Shown here in pieces: positions 13,101 to 26,310 of a stretch of 64,000 bases of DNA. Position 1 is the stretch's first letter. Each line of letters opens with the position of its first letter. Made by a program: the position numbers and the translations under genes. This DNA is from Todiramphus chloris collaris (taxonomy: Eukaryota > Chordata > Aves > Coraciiformes > Alcedinidae), in contig JANVCC010000185.1 in NCBI GenBank assembly GCA_025345505.1, forward strand, positions 1,432,701-1,496,700. The letters are read 5' to 3'. The notes under the pieces are model-generated. The model had not been told where the DNA came from, ran no database searches, and saw only the letters and a list, made by a program, of their open reading frames with translations.

Positions 13101-16100
13101 GTCTGCCAGACACGAAAAGCTTCATCAGTCATCACGTGATAACCTTGATTGAACTGTCCACAGGTATGTTTAAGAAACTAGTCCCATTAGTTGCACTGTA
13201 AGGAACCAACCCAAGTCACTCCTATTTCTGTCCCGATATCCCAAAAGCTAGCCCAGATCTGCTTTGCTCTGGCTGGCTGACTTCCTCTATGGCTGCTTGT
13301 TGTTGACAGCTACACAATCCACTGTGTTTAGTTAGAGCTGGGCCAGAGCAAGGAGAAGCAGAGGAAGAAAGAGAGGGAAAAGCACGCTGAGCAAACCCGC
13401 TAGGCATGCAAGGGTTAAAGATGCTGTGTGTCCCAGTGTCTGTAGAGTGCCTCCAGTACTGATAAAACAGCATGCCTTGAAACAGGGTAGGCAAGCCCTG
13501 CTTTGTCCTGCTGCAATCTCTTCAATTATTTTTTGTGTTGTGTATTTTACAAAGGATAAATCAGGGAACATTTCAAGAAATGTTTTCTCATTCTAAAACT
13601 TATCAAAATATTGCTGACACTGATCCATGGCTGGGAATGTCATTCCTGAATAAACATGATGTCATTCTCATTCCATTCATACTTCTCCTGGACAGCTGCT
13701 GTCAGCCTTAGTGAAGAAAAATGCCACCTCACTGGTGACAGCTGCCACTTGAGGTACTTTGTATATCAGCCTCCACAGGAAAAAAAATAAAAAAGAGACA
13801 GTCATGCAGATGCTATTTAAAGTATGTTGCATCTTGATGAGAAATGCAAAAGTTAATATGGGGCAGGTGGCTCTGTGTCAAAAGTCTGGACAATGAAGAA
13901 TAAGGAACATTTCTGGTCTCACCTTCCTGAGAAGCACGGCTCAGACAAGGCCCTCACCCCTGCACTCTGTTTGCTTTAAAAAGAAAAGAAGTACTGGTTA
14001 AGATGTGTCTTGGTTGCTTTACTTCTCCTTCTTTTAATCTAGACCTGGAATGTCTTCTACAGCTTGCAACTCACAGGGGGACAAAGAAGTACATGATCAG
14101 ACCCAGGACAGACACTCACTGTGACTTTATACCTTCTGTGGCGCAGAAAATACCCTAGAGGTGCCACTTCCAGTTTGGTACCAGCCACAGACTTGCACCC
14201 CAATAAGAACTTGTAACTTGGCAAAGCAGGTAACCAGAGGGGAGCAGACACCTGGCCACGTTCAGAGGAGACCATCGTGTTGAGGACTCCAGCCAGACTC
14301 CAAAGGGAAAACACCAGTGTGCCAGGAAGCTGTGGTCCAGTCCACAAAGGACAGGCACATTGCTGTTCTTTGCAGCCACACTTAGAAGGCTCCAGAAGAG
14401 CTCAGAAGGATACAGATAAACGACTAATCAGGCCATAGGAAATAATATTCTGACTGTTGATGTCAGTTTTTATTGAAGTCCTAGGCCTCAAAGAAACACA
14501 AAACCTAATCCTTTAGTTTCCTCCACTACCAGTGGGGAGAAAACCAAAGAATTTAAATACCATAAATCCCTGGTATTCATTGATGGAACTGACTTGAAGC
14601 AGCTCTCATTGCAGCTCTTGCACTGACTCGTTTTGCCCCAGTCTGTGAATGCATGAGGTGCACTTCTGCTCCGTGGGCAGAATCCTGCCTAGGAATGGAA
14701 ATAGGCCTCTTCTCACATAAACCATATCACAACAAAACTAGTGAAACAATTGACAACTAGGTCCCCTTGTTTTGGAGCCTCATGCTTTAACCATGACAAA
14801 AAGCAGGTATTTCCCAGTCAACTATCAAAAGCAATTCACCTCAGCCCTTACATGACCGCTTCCCCCACTGTGGATTCTCCGGGTGCTTCTGGTGACACCT
14901 TTCCCACTGCAGTCATTTTTTGTATCAGGCTGCCCCAGACCAGTCCCCACTGCAGCAGATGCTGACAAGCTGTTTGTGTCCCAAAACCATGCAAAGTGTC
15001 CTCCTCTCCACCATCTCATGCAGGGAAAGAGAAAGCGCACCTCGTGACAGAGAGCTGGCTGCAGTTTCTGATAGCATGTGGAGCCAAATGATCAGTTTTA
15101 TTTAGAAAATACGTGGTATTTTCCAGCTTGGACAGGAGGTGATAAGAAGGCAAATAGCAAGCACTGTCACTGGGAGCACAGTTGGGCAACTTCCAATTTA
15201 CCTGCCAGGCAGGGACAGTACAACAGACAGATTTACAACAAATCATTGCTTTTTCCAGCACCTCAATTCCACTTGCAATTTGTTGGCACCCAGATCTCCT
15301 GCAATTGTTGTAGGAATTGTTCTGGGCTGGTGTAGCTCTCCAGTTGCTTTCCAAACATGGAGACAGACAATCTTTGCCACAGAGAACAGCCCAGACTAAA
15401 TTTGTTTTCTGTTCCTTCTGGCCTCCAGCTTGCTCTGCTGCTTTAGTGTCAAAGGGGCAGATGTATAATCTGGGAAGCTTTCCAGATGCGTCCTGAGCAA
15501 AGCAAAGCACTGTGAATCTCTGAGCCTAAGCGGGATTTTCTCAGCCCCTCACAGTACCACTGGCAGCACTCTACAGGTACTCACAGCACAGCCGGGATGG
15601 CAAGCGCCTTGGGGAGGGGACACCAGTATGCACCAGAGCCAGAGTCTCAAAGAACAAGTAAGTTGTCTCCCCTTGCACGCTGTGGTGTTTCATCACACAG
15701 ACTGTGCCACAGCAGCACTGCTCTGCCCTCAGCAGAGTGGCAACAAGTCCATGCCAGGCACGAGCTCCTTTGTAGCCGTAAATGTCTCATTAATCGGTTT
15801 CTCGCTCGTACTGGGCCATCGCTTTAATTTTCATTACTTCTCCTGTCCCATAAATGCACCCAGGTGCTCTTCCAAGCAGCCTGTGCAGACTGCCAAACAG
15901 GAGGAGAATGACAATGACATGGCCTCTGGCTTTCCCCTGCAATAGCAGTTTTTCTGTCATCCCCTGGAAGTGCTCCAGTTTCTTTACACCTCTGGAAACA
16001 TGGCTCAAGCAAGGTTGCCAACACATGTTCCTCCGTGTCAGACATTACTCTGATTCTGGAGCCTGCGAGGAGCCTGTCAGCTATCATTCTGCCAGGAAAA

Positions 16101-16480
16101 CCCCAGCCTGGCTCCTCTGCTTTCAAATTCAGTCTGTATTAGGTTGAGTAAGAGGAGCTGTCAGGTATCTGGAAAAACAATAGCAGCTCTTGCTTTAATT
16201 TGCATGCCCAGTACTGAAATCCTTTGTCACTAACTCAAGTGGGCAGCGGATAAAAACCAAGTGAAATATAATGATGCAATTCACATAAATGCACGAAGAG
16301 AGCATCTCTGCGCCTACCCTCACGCTTGCCAATATTCTGGTGCAGATTTGTTGTGTCAAATAATCAGAAAGTAAGTGGATATCCAGCATGCTGGAGTCCC
16401 CTGATCAGAATGACATTTATCCGGTCTCCTCACAGGCTGCCCAGTTCTGATTTCAGAGGGGCCGCAAGTTCCCAGTTCTT
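10136..16480. other. Intergenic, no gene recognised
   Basis: Unique mixed sequence. Open frames such as the one at 11,698-12,207 have no recognisable domains. No RNA gene, transposon end or clear regulatory signature was seen. Confidence 0.6.
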
Positions 16481-17080
16481 CCTTTAACCTCCTCTCCCCC
16501 GAGGACCCTGCCCTCCAGGCGTGTCCCATACCAGGCTTCTCTAGACTTTGAAAGAGAGACAGAAAACCTCCACGCAGAGTCTTTGTGTATGTTCTCTGGC
16601 CATTTTGACACGGAGATCCTTTACTTCTTCACCATTTCTACCCGCTAGCCCATGCGTGCAGCCTTATTCCCTTCTCCTGTTCCCAGCGTGTCCTGCACAG
16701 CAGGCGAGCACCCAGCGCAGCTCGGGCAGCAAACACCAGGACCCCACGCTGTGCGGCACGAGGAGAACAGGGCAGCTCCAGCACCTCAGCGGTAGAGACG
16801 CTGAAGCGCAGAGCAGCCACCTATCCAAAACTTGGATAAAACCGTGTTTTAAATGGGTGTTAACGGAAGCAAATCTAAACTTTCCTCCCCTGTCTCACGG
16901 CCGTGCTCCCCACTGCTGCCTGATCCCCACGGTGCTCAGATGGGGTACACAACAAAGCAGCAGCCTCAATCCGAGTGAAGGACCGTGCCCCTGCCAGCCC
17001 GCTTTCCAGACGAGTGGGCACTCCCCGCTGAGAGCCTGCAGTGGCACCCAGGGCTCCACCGCCGCAGCGCCCAGGCTGGC

Positions 17081-17120
17081 AACCCACCCACCCACCCAGG
17101 CACCCAGGCACCCAGGCACC
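17081..17120. repeat. CCCA / CCCAGGCA tandem repeat
   Basis: Four ACCC units pass into repeated CACCCAGG units. Simple-sequence tract inside the orphan CpG-rich island. Confidence 0.85.
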
Positions 17121-17206
17121 GCACACCCCGCGTGGCAGGGAGCCAGGGCCCCCGCTTGGTGCGGTCCATGGCGCCGTTCCAGCGCTGCGACCCCACAACT
17201 GCCTCC

Positions 17207-17231
17207 AGAGGAGGAGGAGGAGGAGGAGGAG
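17207..17231. repeat. (GGA)n purine tract
   Basis: About eight GGA triplets, all purine on the plus strand. On the minus strand it would encode a serine run in one frame, but no gene supports that reading. Confidence 0.9.
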
Positions 17232-18109
17232 AGCCGGCGGCTCCACCTGCTGCAGGCCCCAGGCCCCCCACCCCCAGCCCGGCCCCTCTCCAGCCTTACC
17301 TGGTGCCGTCTCCTGGGGGTCGCTTCCTCAGCCTGGCGCCCGCGGGGGACTGCCTGCTTCCCAGGGGCTCCCGCCAGCACCTGCCCCTCGGGTGCTCCCG
17401 TCAGGGGACGCGGGCAGCCAAGGGGCAGCTCCCAGCGAGGTTCCCGCCGTCCCTGGAGGCGGGTGAGGGGTCGCTGTGCTCGAGCAAGCTCTGGGTTCTC
17501 CTCCCTTTTGAGGACCAAACGGTCCCTTCACAGAGGCCATTTCCTGACGGAGAGCACGTGCGGAGTGCCCGGGTGCCCCGGCTCCCTGGCAGCAGCCCCT
17601 GAGGCACCAAAGCCCTGCAGCTGTGTGAAATGTCCTCTCTCGGAACATGCCCCCCTCAGAAAAAGCCGCGTTTCCCTCAAAAAGGCTCCTCCGTGCCCCC
17701 ACTCTGCAGCCAGCTCTGTGGCGGGACGGCAGCTGCGACTGAGCCTCCCACCCACGGGGTTCCGGAACCTTCCGGCAGCTTCCCTCAGGCACAGCGCTGT
17801 GGGGCTGTGACGGGGAAGGCAGGAGCGGCCTGGGAGGAACCGCCGCCCTCGCGAGCACTGCCAGGCTCTCTGAAGCAGGGGCACTGCCAGCCGCGGAGCA
17901 GGGCCGCCCGTTTGTCACGGGGCGTGCGCGGGGCTGAGGAGAGAGCAGGGGCTCCTGCCGAAGCGGAGCAGGCGTTAGCGCAGCCCCGTGTGCAGCACGG
18001 ACCCCCCGAGGGACGCCCAAACCCCGCACCAAGTCCCGAGGAAGGGACAGGGTTTCCTCCATCAGTCGAGCAAGACAGAGCCTGCAAACCTCAACAAAGA
18101 AAAGCTCTA

Positions 18110-18250
18110 GAAAGGAGTTAATTAAAGAGTTCCAGTTCCCTCCGATGCAGACCCTGGTCCTTTGTGAGAACAAAGTGAAGCCCGAGCATTCCCACTGCTA
18201 ATTATGAATAAGTTGAGGAGCTCTTTGATATTACTGCTGTGGCTCATGCT
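18110..18250. promoter_or_regulatory. Candidate enhancer beside the orphan CpG island
   Basis: AT-rich unique sequence abutting the island, with AGAACAAAG (SOX/TCF-like, near 18,167), CATTCC (TEAD-like, near 18,187), GCTAATTATG (near 18,198) and CTTTGAT (TCF-like, near 18,222) within 70 bases. Several developmental motif classes together suggest an enhancer; no conservation data. Confidence 0.3.
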
Positions 18251-18654
18251 GTTGCCACATAGTGCAGACACCGCCGACATAAAACCGCTGGTGTGTTGGC
18301 TGCAGCCTCTCCCCTCCCTCTTTTCGTTCAGTTACACTGCCTGCAAGCTTCCGCAGCAGCCTGAGCATCTCTGGAACTAAACCTGCAACCGCTTTCTCCA
18401 GGAAATTCTCAAAATTCCACCATGTGGACCTAGCCCTGTAAGAGCGACGCAGAAATTGCAAAGATTTTTTTTACGTAAAAGGTTCCTGTATTTTTCTCGT
18501 GAAGAAATGAGTCCACAGGCAGAAACACAGAGCGTGCAAATACATGTACAGCTGTGGCTGCAGCATCTGTTCCCTCGGGGGTCATGGTGTGTCAGCGGGC
18601 CTCGCAGCTCCTGGCTGTTTCAGCATGGAGTTGAGTTTTGTGAGCAGATACGCA

Positions 18655-18714
18655 GTGATGTACACGGTGATGTACACGGTGGTGTACGCGGTGATGTACA
18701 CAGTGGTGTCTGCC
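18655..18714. repeat. 12-bp tandem repeat
   Basis: About five units of GTGATGTACACG with GTGGTGTACGCG variants, in strict 12-base register. Because 12 is divisible by three, it gives a VMYT-like peptide repeat in an open frame, but nothing else supports coding. Confidence 0.9.
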
Positions 18715-21700
18715 CATGAGGGGAGCGGCTGCAAAGCTCAGAAACACAGACCGTACTACCAGAGACTGCCTCTGCTCCAGGGCTCGTGCAGTCACGCGCC
18801 AAGTGCTGAAGTACGTGGTCACCTGCTAACTCAGCTATTGCAGAAGTGGTGGGAGGTGGTAGCAGTTCGCACTCTAATGCCTCTCTCACCACTCAGTGCC
18901 AGGTCATCTGGCACTGTTTACTACTGCCAGATCCCTCTGGGATGCTGAATTAGGACACGGTGTCAGTGGTTTGAGTTGGCTGCACAGCTTTCTGCTGGAG
19001 ATGCAGCACAGTACACAATTAGCATCACTAAAAAAAACCAGTTCTGGACTTGAGTTTGACTAAATGTTCCAAACACACGATAATCATCAACTCCTCCCGT
19101 CTGGTCAGGTGAAGCATGGGTACCAGCAGGCACTAAGGTTCAGCATCGAGAATCCCCCAGAACCCCCCGTGAGAATGCTAAGAGCAGCTGTAAGCCACTC
19201 CGGAGAGGTGGTCCCGTCCATCTGCCCAGTCCAAGAGATGACACTGGACTTGGCCTCCCAGGGACGGCTAATCGTGGCCAGCTGCCAAGAGACCCTAACG
19301 GGAGCATCTCACTGGAGCATTCGTAGGAAGCAGAGAGCGTTATCTGTGCAAGGGAATGACTGCTTCAAACAAGGGCAGAATCAGAAAGCAGAAAATTAGA
19401 AGCTTCAACCATAAAGTTCAAAGAACATGGGGAAAAAGCATGAAAAATAATTTTGACACTTTGAAGTAGAACTCAATTGTTCCATTAAACTGTATTTTTA
19501 ATAAAAAATAACAATAACAGCATTCCAAATATCTATTTTATAAGCTTTACTAATGTATATTTTTTTAATACATGTCAGAAAATCTTACTTGAGGCAAATG
19601 CAATATTTATAGAAAGCAAGAGACTTCAAAACAGCTCCAGAGACTTTAAGCTCTCGATTTATTCACAGATTTAGAATAACTCAGGAATACAAAATGACAA
19701 AATGTACATTTTTTATATTGTTTACTAATGTATTGTCTCTTGTCCCTGATCCGTCATTTTCCTGACTGGAGGAAACACATTCAGCGTCTTCACTCCCTTT
19801 AATGCTATACACTTCTGGAGGGAAATATTCCCATTTGGTGAAAATCTATCACAATTCTGTCTTGCAGAATATCACTCCCAGAGAATTATGTGAAGATCAT
19901 TAATAAACACATTTTTGCAATGACAGTCATTTCTTCTTTGGTCGTGATTTGTATCTATTATTTGCCTCAGCCTCTCCAGTTCCCAGAGAAACTGCTGGTG
20001 AGCGCAAAGAAGAGAAGAGGTGCTGCAGCTTCAGACCAAAATCAGAATGGGGGTTTGCCAGTGGCTAGAAAGGCAAATGAGATGATTCTAGACCCACAGA
20101 AGTGCATTGTTTAAAAACTACCAAATGTTGGCTCCTTCTGTATACCAAGTCTGGGTGACACTCTTCGGTCTGGAGGCATCTCTGAAATTGCAGAGTTTCC
20201 ACTGTTCCTCCCTGTGTCTTCCATCAGTAGGTGAGCAGGCGAGTGTTTCACTTTTCCTGGCAGTGTGGTACCTGGCCACTTCCCCTTCCCGTTCTCAGGG
20301 GGGTTTGCAGGATGTTACAGTGCACCTGTATTTTTACAGCCATACCCCAACACTGCTCTAAGTGAGCAGCGGGAGATTTCAGAGCAGTCTCTAACACCCA
20401 CCTCTGGTACAGGCACAACTTTCTGCCAAGAAGGATGAAGGAGAAACAGTCGGAAGCTGAAGGGAACCTTGCTGCATAAGCTGGAGTCTGCTGTCCTGTG
20501 CTCTGGTGGAACCATCCTGATATTCCGTTGGAAATATCTCAGCAGGACAGTGAAACTTGCAAACTGATGCCGTGTTTTGCTAAGGAACCATAAACATTTT
20601 GGTACTTGCTTGTCCTTTTTATTTCAGCACCGTGTGAGTTTTACAATGAAAACTGCCTGATGTTCTTGTAAAAAGCAATCTAGCCTCTGATTTTGGGCTG
20701 TAAATTTATTCCACATACTTCACTATGTGCATAGCAGAGGAAACTGGGAAGCGAAGGAATTTGTGACCCACATACACAAATAACTATATGCGCAGCGTGA
20801 TACAGATCTGGGCAGACACGGGGTTATTTTTCTTTTCCAGGAAAATCCTGGATCAGAATTAGTCAAAAAGACACGTTACCCTGGCAAAAGATAAGTCCAG
20901 AGCTCTCCCAAGTGTACTGCTGATGAATCAACAGCTCAAGCGCTCAGCCAGCTCAGTGTTGTGCTAGATAGACAGCAGTAAATGATGTACTTTTGCTACA
21001 CAAATTGCAGCGGCGCAGACACGCCGTGAAATGCGTAACTGTTGAAAGATGATTAGCACACCAGTTCACTGCGCTGCCACCGAGGGTTTCCTTTCTCATT
21101 AGACTTTCCCTGATGTTTCCAACTTCTACCAGTCCTGCTCAACCAAGAGGTTTCAGTACCCGATGAAAGACCACAGATTTTGCCTACTCAGTTTTCCTGA
21201 GGGAGAAGAAACAAATTGAAGGTTATGGTTCTAGCTGGACCCACATGGGCCCTGCAAAGACAAAGCATCTGCCCAAGATCTGCCCAGGAACTCCAGGCCT
21301 CAGCTGGAGTATGCTGAGCCACAAGTGCCATCAGGGCTACGTCTCCTGCGGAAGCAACCTGCCCCCGAACTGATGGCTACCAACGTTCATCAAAGCAGTT
21401 ACAGTGTTTGGGGTAAAATAATTTTTCAGTCGTCAGGAAACGAACGCTGCTGGCCTCATCCCTAATGCACAGCAGTGTCCAGAGGTGAGATGACAGTTTG
21501 CCCTTTCTTCTTCCAAGCAGGCACCTTGGTCACAAGCTGTAAGTGAACTGTGTTCTCTCCAAAAAGCAGGTGAACTTACCATAGGCGTGGTGCTACCTAC
21601 GCTCTTCTGCAGACCATTTCTGAGAGTATTTCACTACTGTAAATCAGCGCTTTTCAAACTGATGCATTTGCAGTCATTTCAATCACTGGGATCCAAAAGT

Positions 21701-24700
21701 GTAACTCAAGGTACAAAACTTCCACAATTTAAAAGTGAGAGTAAGATCTGGGATCTTTTTTTCCCCCTGGTATCTCAAGTTCAAACTACAATTCTGCACA
21801 CAGTGTCTTGACTCCAGCAGCTGAGCTTTAAGAAAAACCAGTAATTGTACAAAAGCATGTGACAAAATCATGCAAGTTGGTAAAAGCAGAGCCGGAAGGG
21901 TGGAAGAAACTGGTGAGTCAGCTCATCAAAGAAACATATTTAGAGCTTAACTGGCTGTAAACCTCAACAGAGGCTATGTGTTCCGGGGCACCAGGCCAAA
22001 ACATACCCCAAAGCTTCCAGCTCCGTATGACAGAAGTAGCTCTAACCTGCAAACAAACACTTTTTCTGAGCAAAAAATTTTATTTGAGAGAGCAAACAGG
22101 TCTTTGTGAGCCTTTCACCACAAATGGCTTTGTGCTGCCAGAATCTGTGTCCTTCATACGGAGACAATTTCCCCCTCTGCCACTCCCCACTCCCTGAAGG
22201 CCCTGGGAGCAGTTCCCGAAGCACTGGGTGCTGGGGAACGGGGGGTTGCGTTCCTCACTCACTGAGCAGCTCACGCCCCCTCCAGCCCTGTAGCCCTGCA
22301 CCTCCTGTGCCCTCTGCACATGCATCAGTTGAGCTTCAAAGACAAAACATAATATTAACAGCTGGTTTTCTGCCTCCCACACAGGCACCAGCAGGTACCA
22401 GTCGTACCAGACCCCATGGCACGGCTTGAAGAGGAAGATCATCAGCAGGGATGTCCCCAGTCTGGTCACCAAGCCCGAGAGATGCTCTCTCCATGAGCCA
22501 GCTGCTGCAGACCCTGGCTCCCCTGTGCCCTCGTTTATGTGTGTCAGTCACTGGCTAGTTTCCTTTCTGGTCATAAAAAACTATCTTACAGAATGAAAAT
22601 AAACAGTGAACAGGGCTGTGGGGGCGGACAGCTCCCACTCTGGACATGCTGTATGAGCAGGACCCACAAGCTCCTGTGCCAAGGGAGCTCCTTCTCTCTC
22701 TGATACTTTGTCTTAGCAGGACCTCACATTTCTGCATCTTGCTCCAGTGCTCATTCACAAGGCTGACACGTATGGCTGTACCCTGTGCGGCCCCTGCTAA
22801 TTCATGACAACACTAGTGACTGACAAGAGCTGGCACCTTCCCCATCAACACACACTCCGGGCCAGCATGAGCAGCAAATCTACAGTCGAGGAATCTCTTA
22901 AAGTAAATGCTGGAGTGAGTGCTTGTGGCTGTGTCTTGCAAGCACTCTTCAAAAAAGACTTGGCTCCTGGGGTTGGAGAGTATCATCTCCAGTGTGAGCC
23001 TCGCTGAAGTTAATATTAATGCTGCAGCTATTAATGCTGCAGCTCGCCCAGCCAGCTGCACCAGGCAGAGGAGAGTTTACAGCAGAAGGGTCCCTGCAGC
23101 CTGCTGGTTCTCTGCAAGACAGCAGCCTCCTTTCCAGATGTGTGCTCTGGCAGTCAGCACCGGAGCATCTGAGCGCCAGAGAGATGGCAAGCTCTGCACA
23201 TGCCAGACATGTGTCAGAACCACTTCTGAGGAGCATCTGCTCCTGCTCCCCGTCCCATGCTGTCCTGTGCTGTTCCTGACATGACCGCGAACAGCAGCGT
23301 CTCACATCGGGGTTCTCGCTGTCAGGAGGGACATTTTGAAGCTGCGCTCCCAGTGCTCAGTCCCAGCTCTGCCACTGAGCCCTTGCACAAGCACTGGTGG
23401 ATGATTAAGGTGAGGCTGGAGTGGAGCAGTGGGTGCTGGGCGCAGCGTGCTCCACCTCCTGTCACCCCGGCTGCGATGCGGTGCAGGGGGACCCAGCTTT
23501 CCCTCACTGCCCCACCATGAGTGAGAGCTGGAGAACACAGCTGGGCACTGGGGGTTTGGGGAGGCATGGGTTGGGGTGCAGCCTGGGCACAGGCCCAGAC
23601 TGGGAGCCCGCTGTGCTGCGCTGGGCTTAGGGGTTCTCTCCTCTCCCTGGTTCATACGCACGTGTCAGCCCAGGCACACGCTGCTATCTGCAGGTGGGTT
23701 TCTCTCTGTCACGCACAGCAGGACAGATACCAGAACCTTTACACAAATTAATAAGTCTCAATAAAGAAAATGTTGCTTGTTTGAAGGGTACAACCATAGA
23801 AATTAAACCTTTTCACTGTTTATTTAACAGGAAGTTACCCCTTTGGTGGACACTACGTTGAATTCTCATCCACACAGAAGTAATGGGCTCACCATTCATA
23901 TCCTGGATAGGGAATGTTGTGGAAGGCAACAAGGCCATCGTGGGAGCAGGGACTGCTGTTCCAGCCTAGAGGTGTGGCTGCTGCCTTCCCTCCACGGTAA
24001 CTTAGACAAATGACCTCCCTCATGGAATTAGAGAGCTGAAATACCAGCCTCACAATATCAGATCACAACCCAAAACCAAGCCTTGTCCTGATAGAGAGGT
24101 TTTTGAGGCAAATTGTGTTTCCATGAAAGAGAGACAGTGGGAGTCAGAGAGAGAAATGCAGACAGAGGAGTTAGCCAGGGTATGACGGAGGCACAGGGAG
24201 TAATGCAATGGAAGTACAAGTGGGCAAAAAAGGTTGAGCAAGAAGAAGTGATTTTTTTACACTTGTGTGTGTACAGATAATCTATAATTAGACCTCTTGC
24301 TGTGTTACATATTAGTGTCTCTGGTGCCACTGTCTGCCCCTACAAGCCCAGTGTTTGCCACTTTTTCTCTTTTTCCACAGAAGGTTTTAAGTGACATCTG
24401 CATGGGTGGAGGACAAATTTTGTTCCACCAAGTTGTGGCACATTAAACCTAACAAATAGGCAAGAGATGCAAGAGTAGCTAATGCTGTGTGCTCACTGCC
24501 TTTGTGATACATCACTGCTAAGGAGAGTGCAGAGGGGGCCAGTCCAGAGCAGAACTATTGTTTGCAACTGCCTTTTCCTTTTGACATTTTCATTGTATGT
24601 TCTTTCAGGACTGTAAATCTCCTGCCACGTCTTTACAGCACAGCTGCGAGGAGGCAGTATCTAAAAGGCTGAGGAAGAAAATGTCCTGCCGCCGGGGAGC

Positions 24701-25730
24701 AGCACTCTTCATCTCCCCAGCCACACTCGGGTGTCTTGGGCCGGTCTGGCTCTCTTCTCTTCCACTGTGATATTTTTTAGTCAATGCATCCCTGATTCTG
24801 TTTTTGTTCTTTCCTGAATCGCAGGTAGCTTTGAAAAAACACACAGGAACCAGCCCTACCAGGTGAAAAATAAAGGCTCCTGATTGCTATCATTATTATT
24901 ATGCCACTAGACATTTTATTAACACTAAAGTGTGGCATTTCCCTCCAAAGAGAGGCCTTCTCCTGCCCTTCTGCGTGGCTACTTTATTGAATCCAAACTC
25001 CGTTTCCGAGGATCCTCACCTGTTTAAACGCTGCTGTGTTTCTAAAAGCAATTTAACCTTTCATCTTTTATGGATGGATCCTTTTTTAACAAAAATCCTA
25101 TAGGGCCATTTTTCTCCTCATCTCCTTGTGATCTCAGTGATATTACGTGATGTAGCTTTTGAAGAAGAATTGCCGAAACAGCAGCTTCACCACCTGCAGC
25201 TAATGCAGCAGGAAGATGGAAAAGGCAACCTGGAAAAATCCCTTTTCAACATTTCTCTCACAAGCTCCTGGTAAGAATCCCCCAAACTGACATTGTCTCT
25301 TGCATAGAAATGAAGGGCAAGTGCTCAGGAAGGCGAGAACAGCCTGGAGATTTTGCCAGTGTAAAATCTATCAGCTCGTTTTCCAGCCTCATAACCTCTC
25401 ATTGCACTGATGACTCAAGTGCCACCCAGCATTAATTATTTATTTTTGGCAGTGCCTGCGTGTTGTCCCAGGTAACACGGTCTCCCAGGATGAAGAAATT
25501 CATTCTGAACGCAAGCAGTGCCCGAGAGGTGCAGTGTTTAGAGACAGAACTGTTTTCAAGGCATTGTTGGAGGATTTTACTGCTTACTTACTGCATGGCT
25601 CCCATGGGACCCTTGGTTCAATAAAAACCAGACAAACTACAGACACTAGTATGTATTTTCCTCTACTAAATCCTCTAATCCTGGTTCAGTCCAGAGTACT
25701 CAGAGAAATTCAGCCCCTCTCCATGCCAGT
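18715..25730. other. Intergenic, no gene recognised
   Basis: AT-rich unique sequence around 19,400-19,720 (many A/T runs) and GC-richer sequence at 22,180-23,640. A small (ATT)n run lies near 24,889-24,902, and AT-rich sequence with TTAATTATTTATTTTTGGCA near 25,432-25,451. No gene or transposon was recognised. Confidence 0.6.
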
Positions 25731-26310
25731 AGATGTTTCTCCTCTCCCTCCTCAGCCCAGGCATCTCTCTGGGGAAGGCAGGTCTGTCCTCACAGCAAGC
25801 CCGGGGCTGCCTGAGCGCACGCACGCCAGCCCGGGCAGGGATTTCTCGGTGGGCACTGCGGAGTCACAGGGCTGCACTGGTACCAGCACACAGGGCTGCA
25901 GCCACAGGGCTGCACTGGTACCAGCTGCAGCAGGTCCCTGTCTCCTCCTCCCATCCTCCCGGCACCAAAGCCAAGGGATGGTCAGAGCCCGTGGGGTTTT
26001 TGGAAAGACCTACTTCAGACGCAGAGCCCTCCGCTTGCTCCAGCTCTGCCATGTGCCTGGCTCTGCTGCCCAGCTGGGATCTGCCAGCACTGCCAGCCGG
26101 GGGGAGCACAGAGGGCCTGGGCTGTGGGAAATGCGTGGTTCCTCCGGCCAGGGCCAGGCACCCTTTCCCCATATGGCTACACTCGGGTGCTTCCCGAGTG
26201 CCCTGGCAGGGAGAGCGGGGGGCAGCTGGCTGCCCTGTCCACCCGGGCAGAGACTGTGTGCCCACCGAGGAGCCCTGGTGAGCCCACACTCTGCTGGCCC
26301 TGCGCTCGCA
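25730..26310. other. GC-rich patch with a direct repeat
   Basis: GC-rich block with open frames on both strands and no recognisable protein. A 23-base segment beginning CACAGGGCTGCACTGG occurs at 25865-25887 and again at 25903-25925, a 38-base spacing. CpG density looks lower than in the 17 kb and 29 kb islands. Confidence 0.5.

Larger units (their letters stand above)
16950..18100. promoter_or_regulatory. Orphan CpG-rich island
   Basis: GC- and CpG-rich block about 25 kb downstream of LHX2, with long open frames on both strands (16,548-17,810 plus; 17,328-18,173 minus) that have no recognisable protein. Their proline, arginine and serine bias fits stop-poor GC sequence. It contains a CCCA/CCCAGG run and a GGA run. 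It could be a promoter for an unannotated lncRNA or an alternative promoter of a neighbour such as NEK6; this is inference. Confidence 0.45.

Noticed and set aside
16548..17810. 420-codon open frame on the plus strand
   Set aside because: The translation is biased to Pro, Ser, Arg and Ala with no domain, and contains simple-repeat peptides (Glu run from the GGA tract). Equally long frames exist on the other strand, so GC-rich stop depletion explains it.
17328..18173. 281-codon open frame on the minus strand
   Set aside because: Same island, same compositional bias, no recognisable family and overlaps other long frames in both directions.
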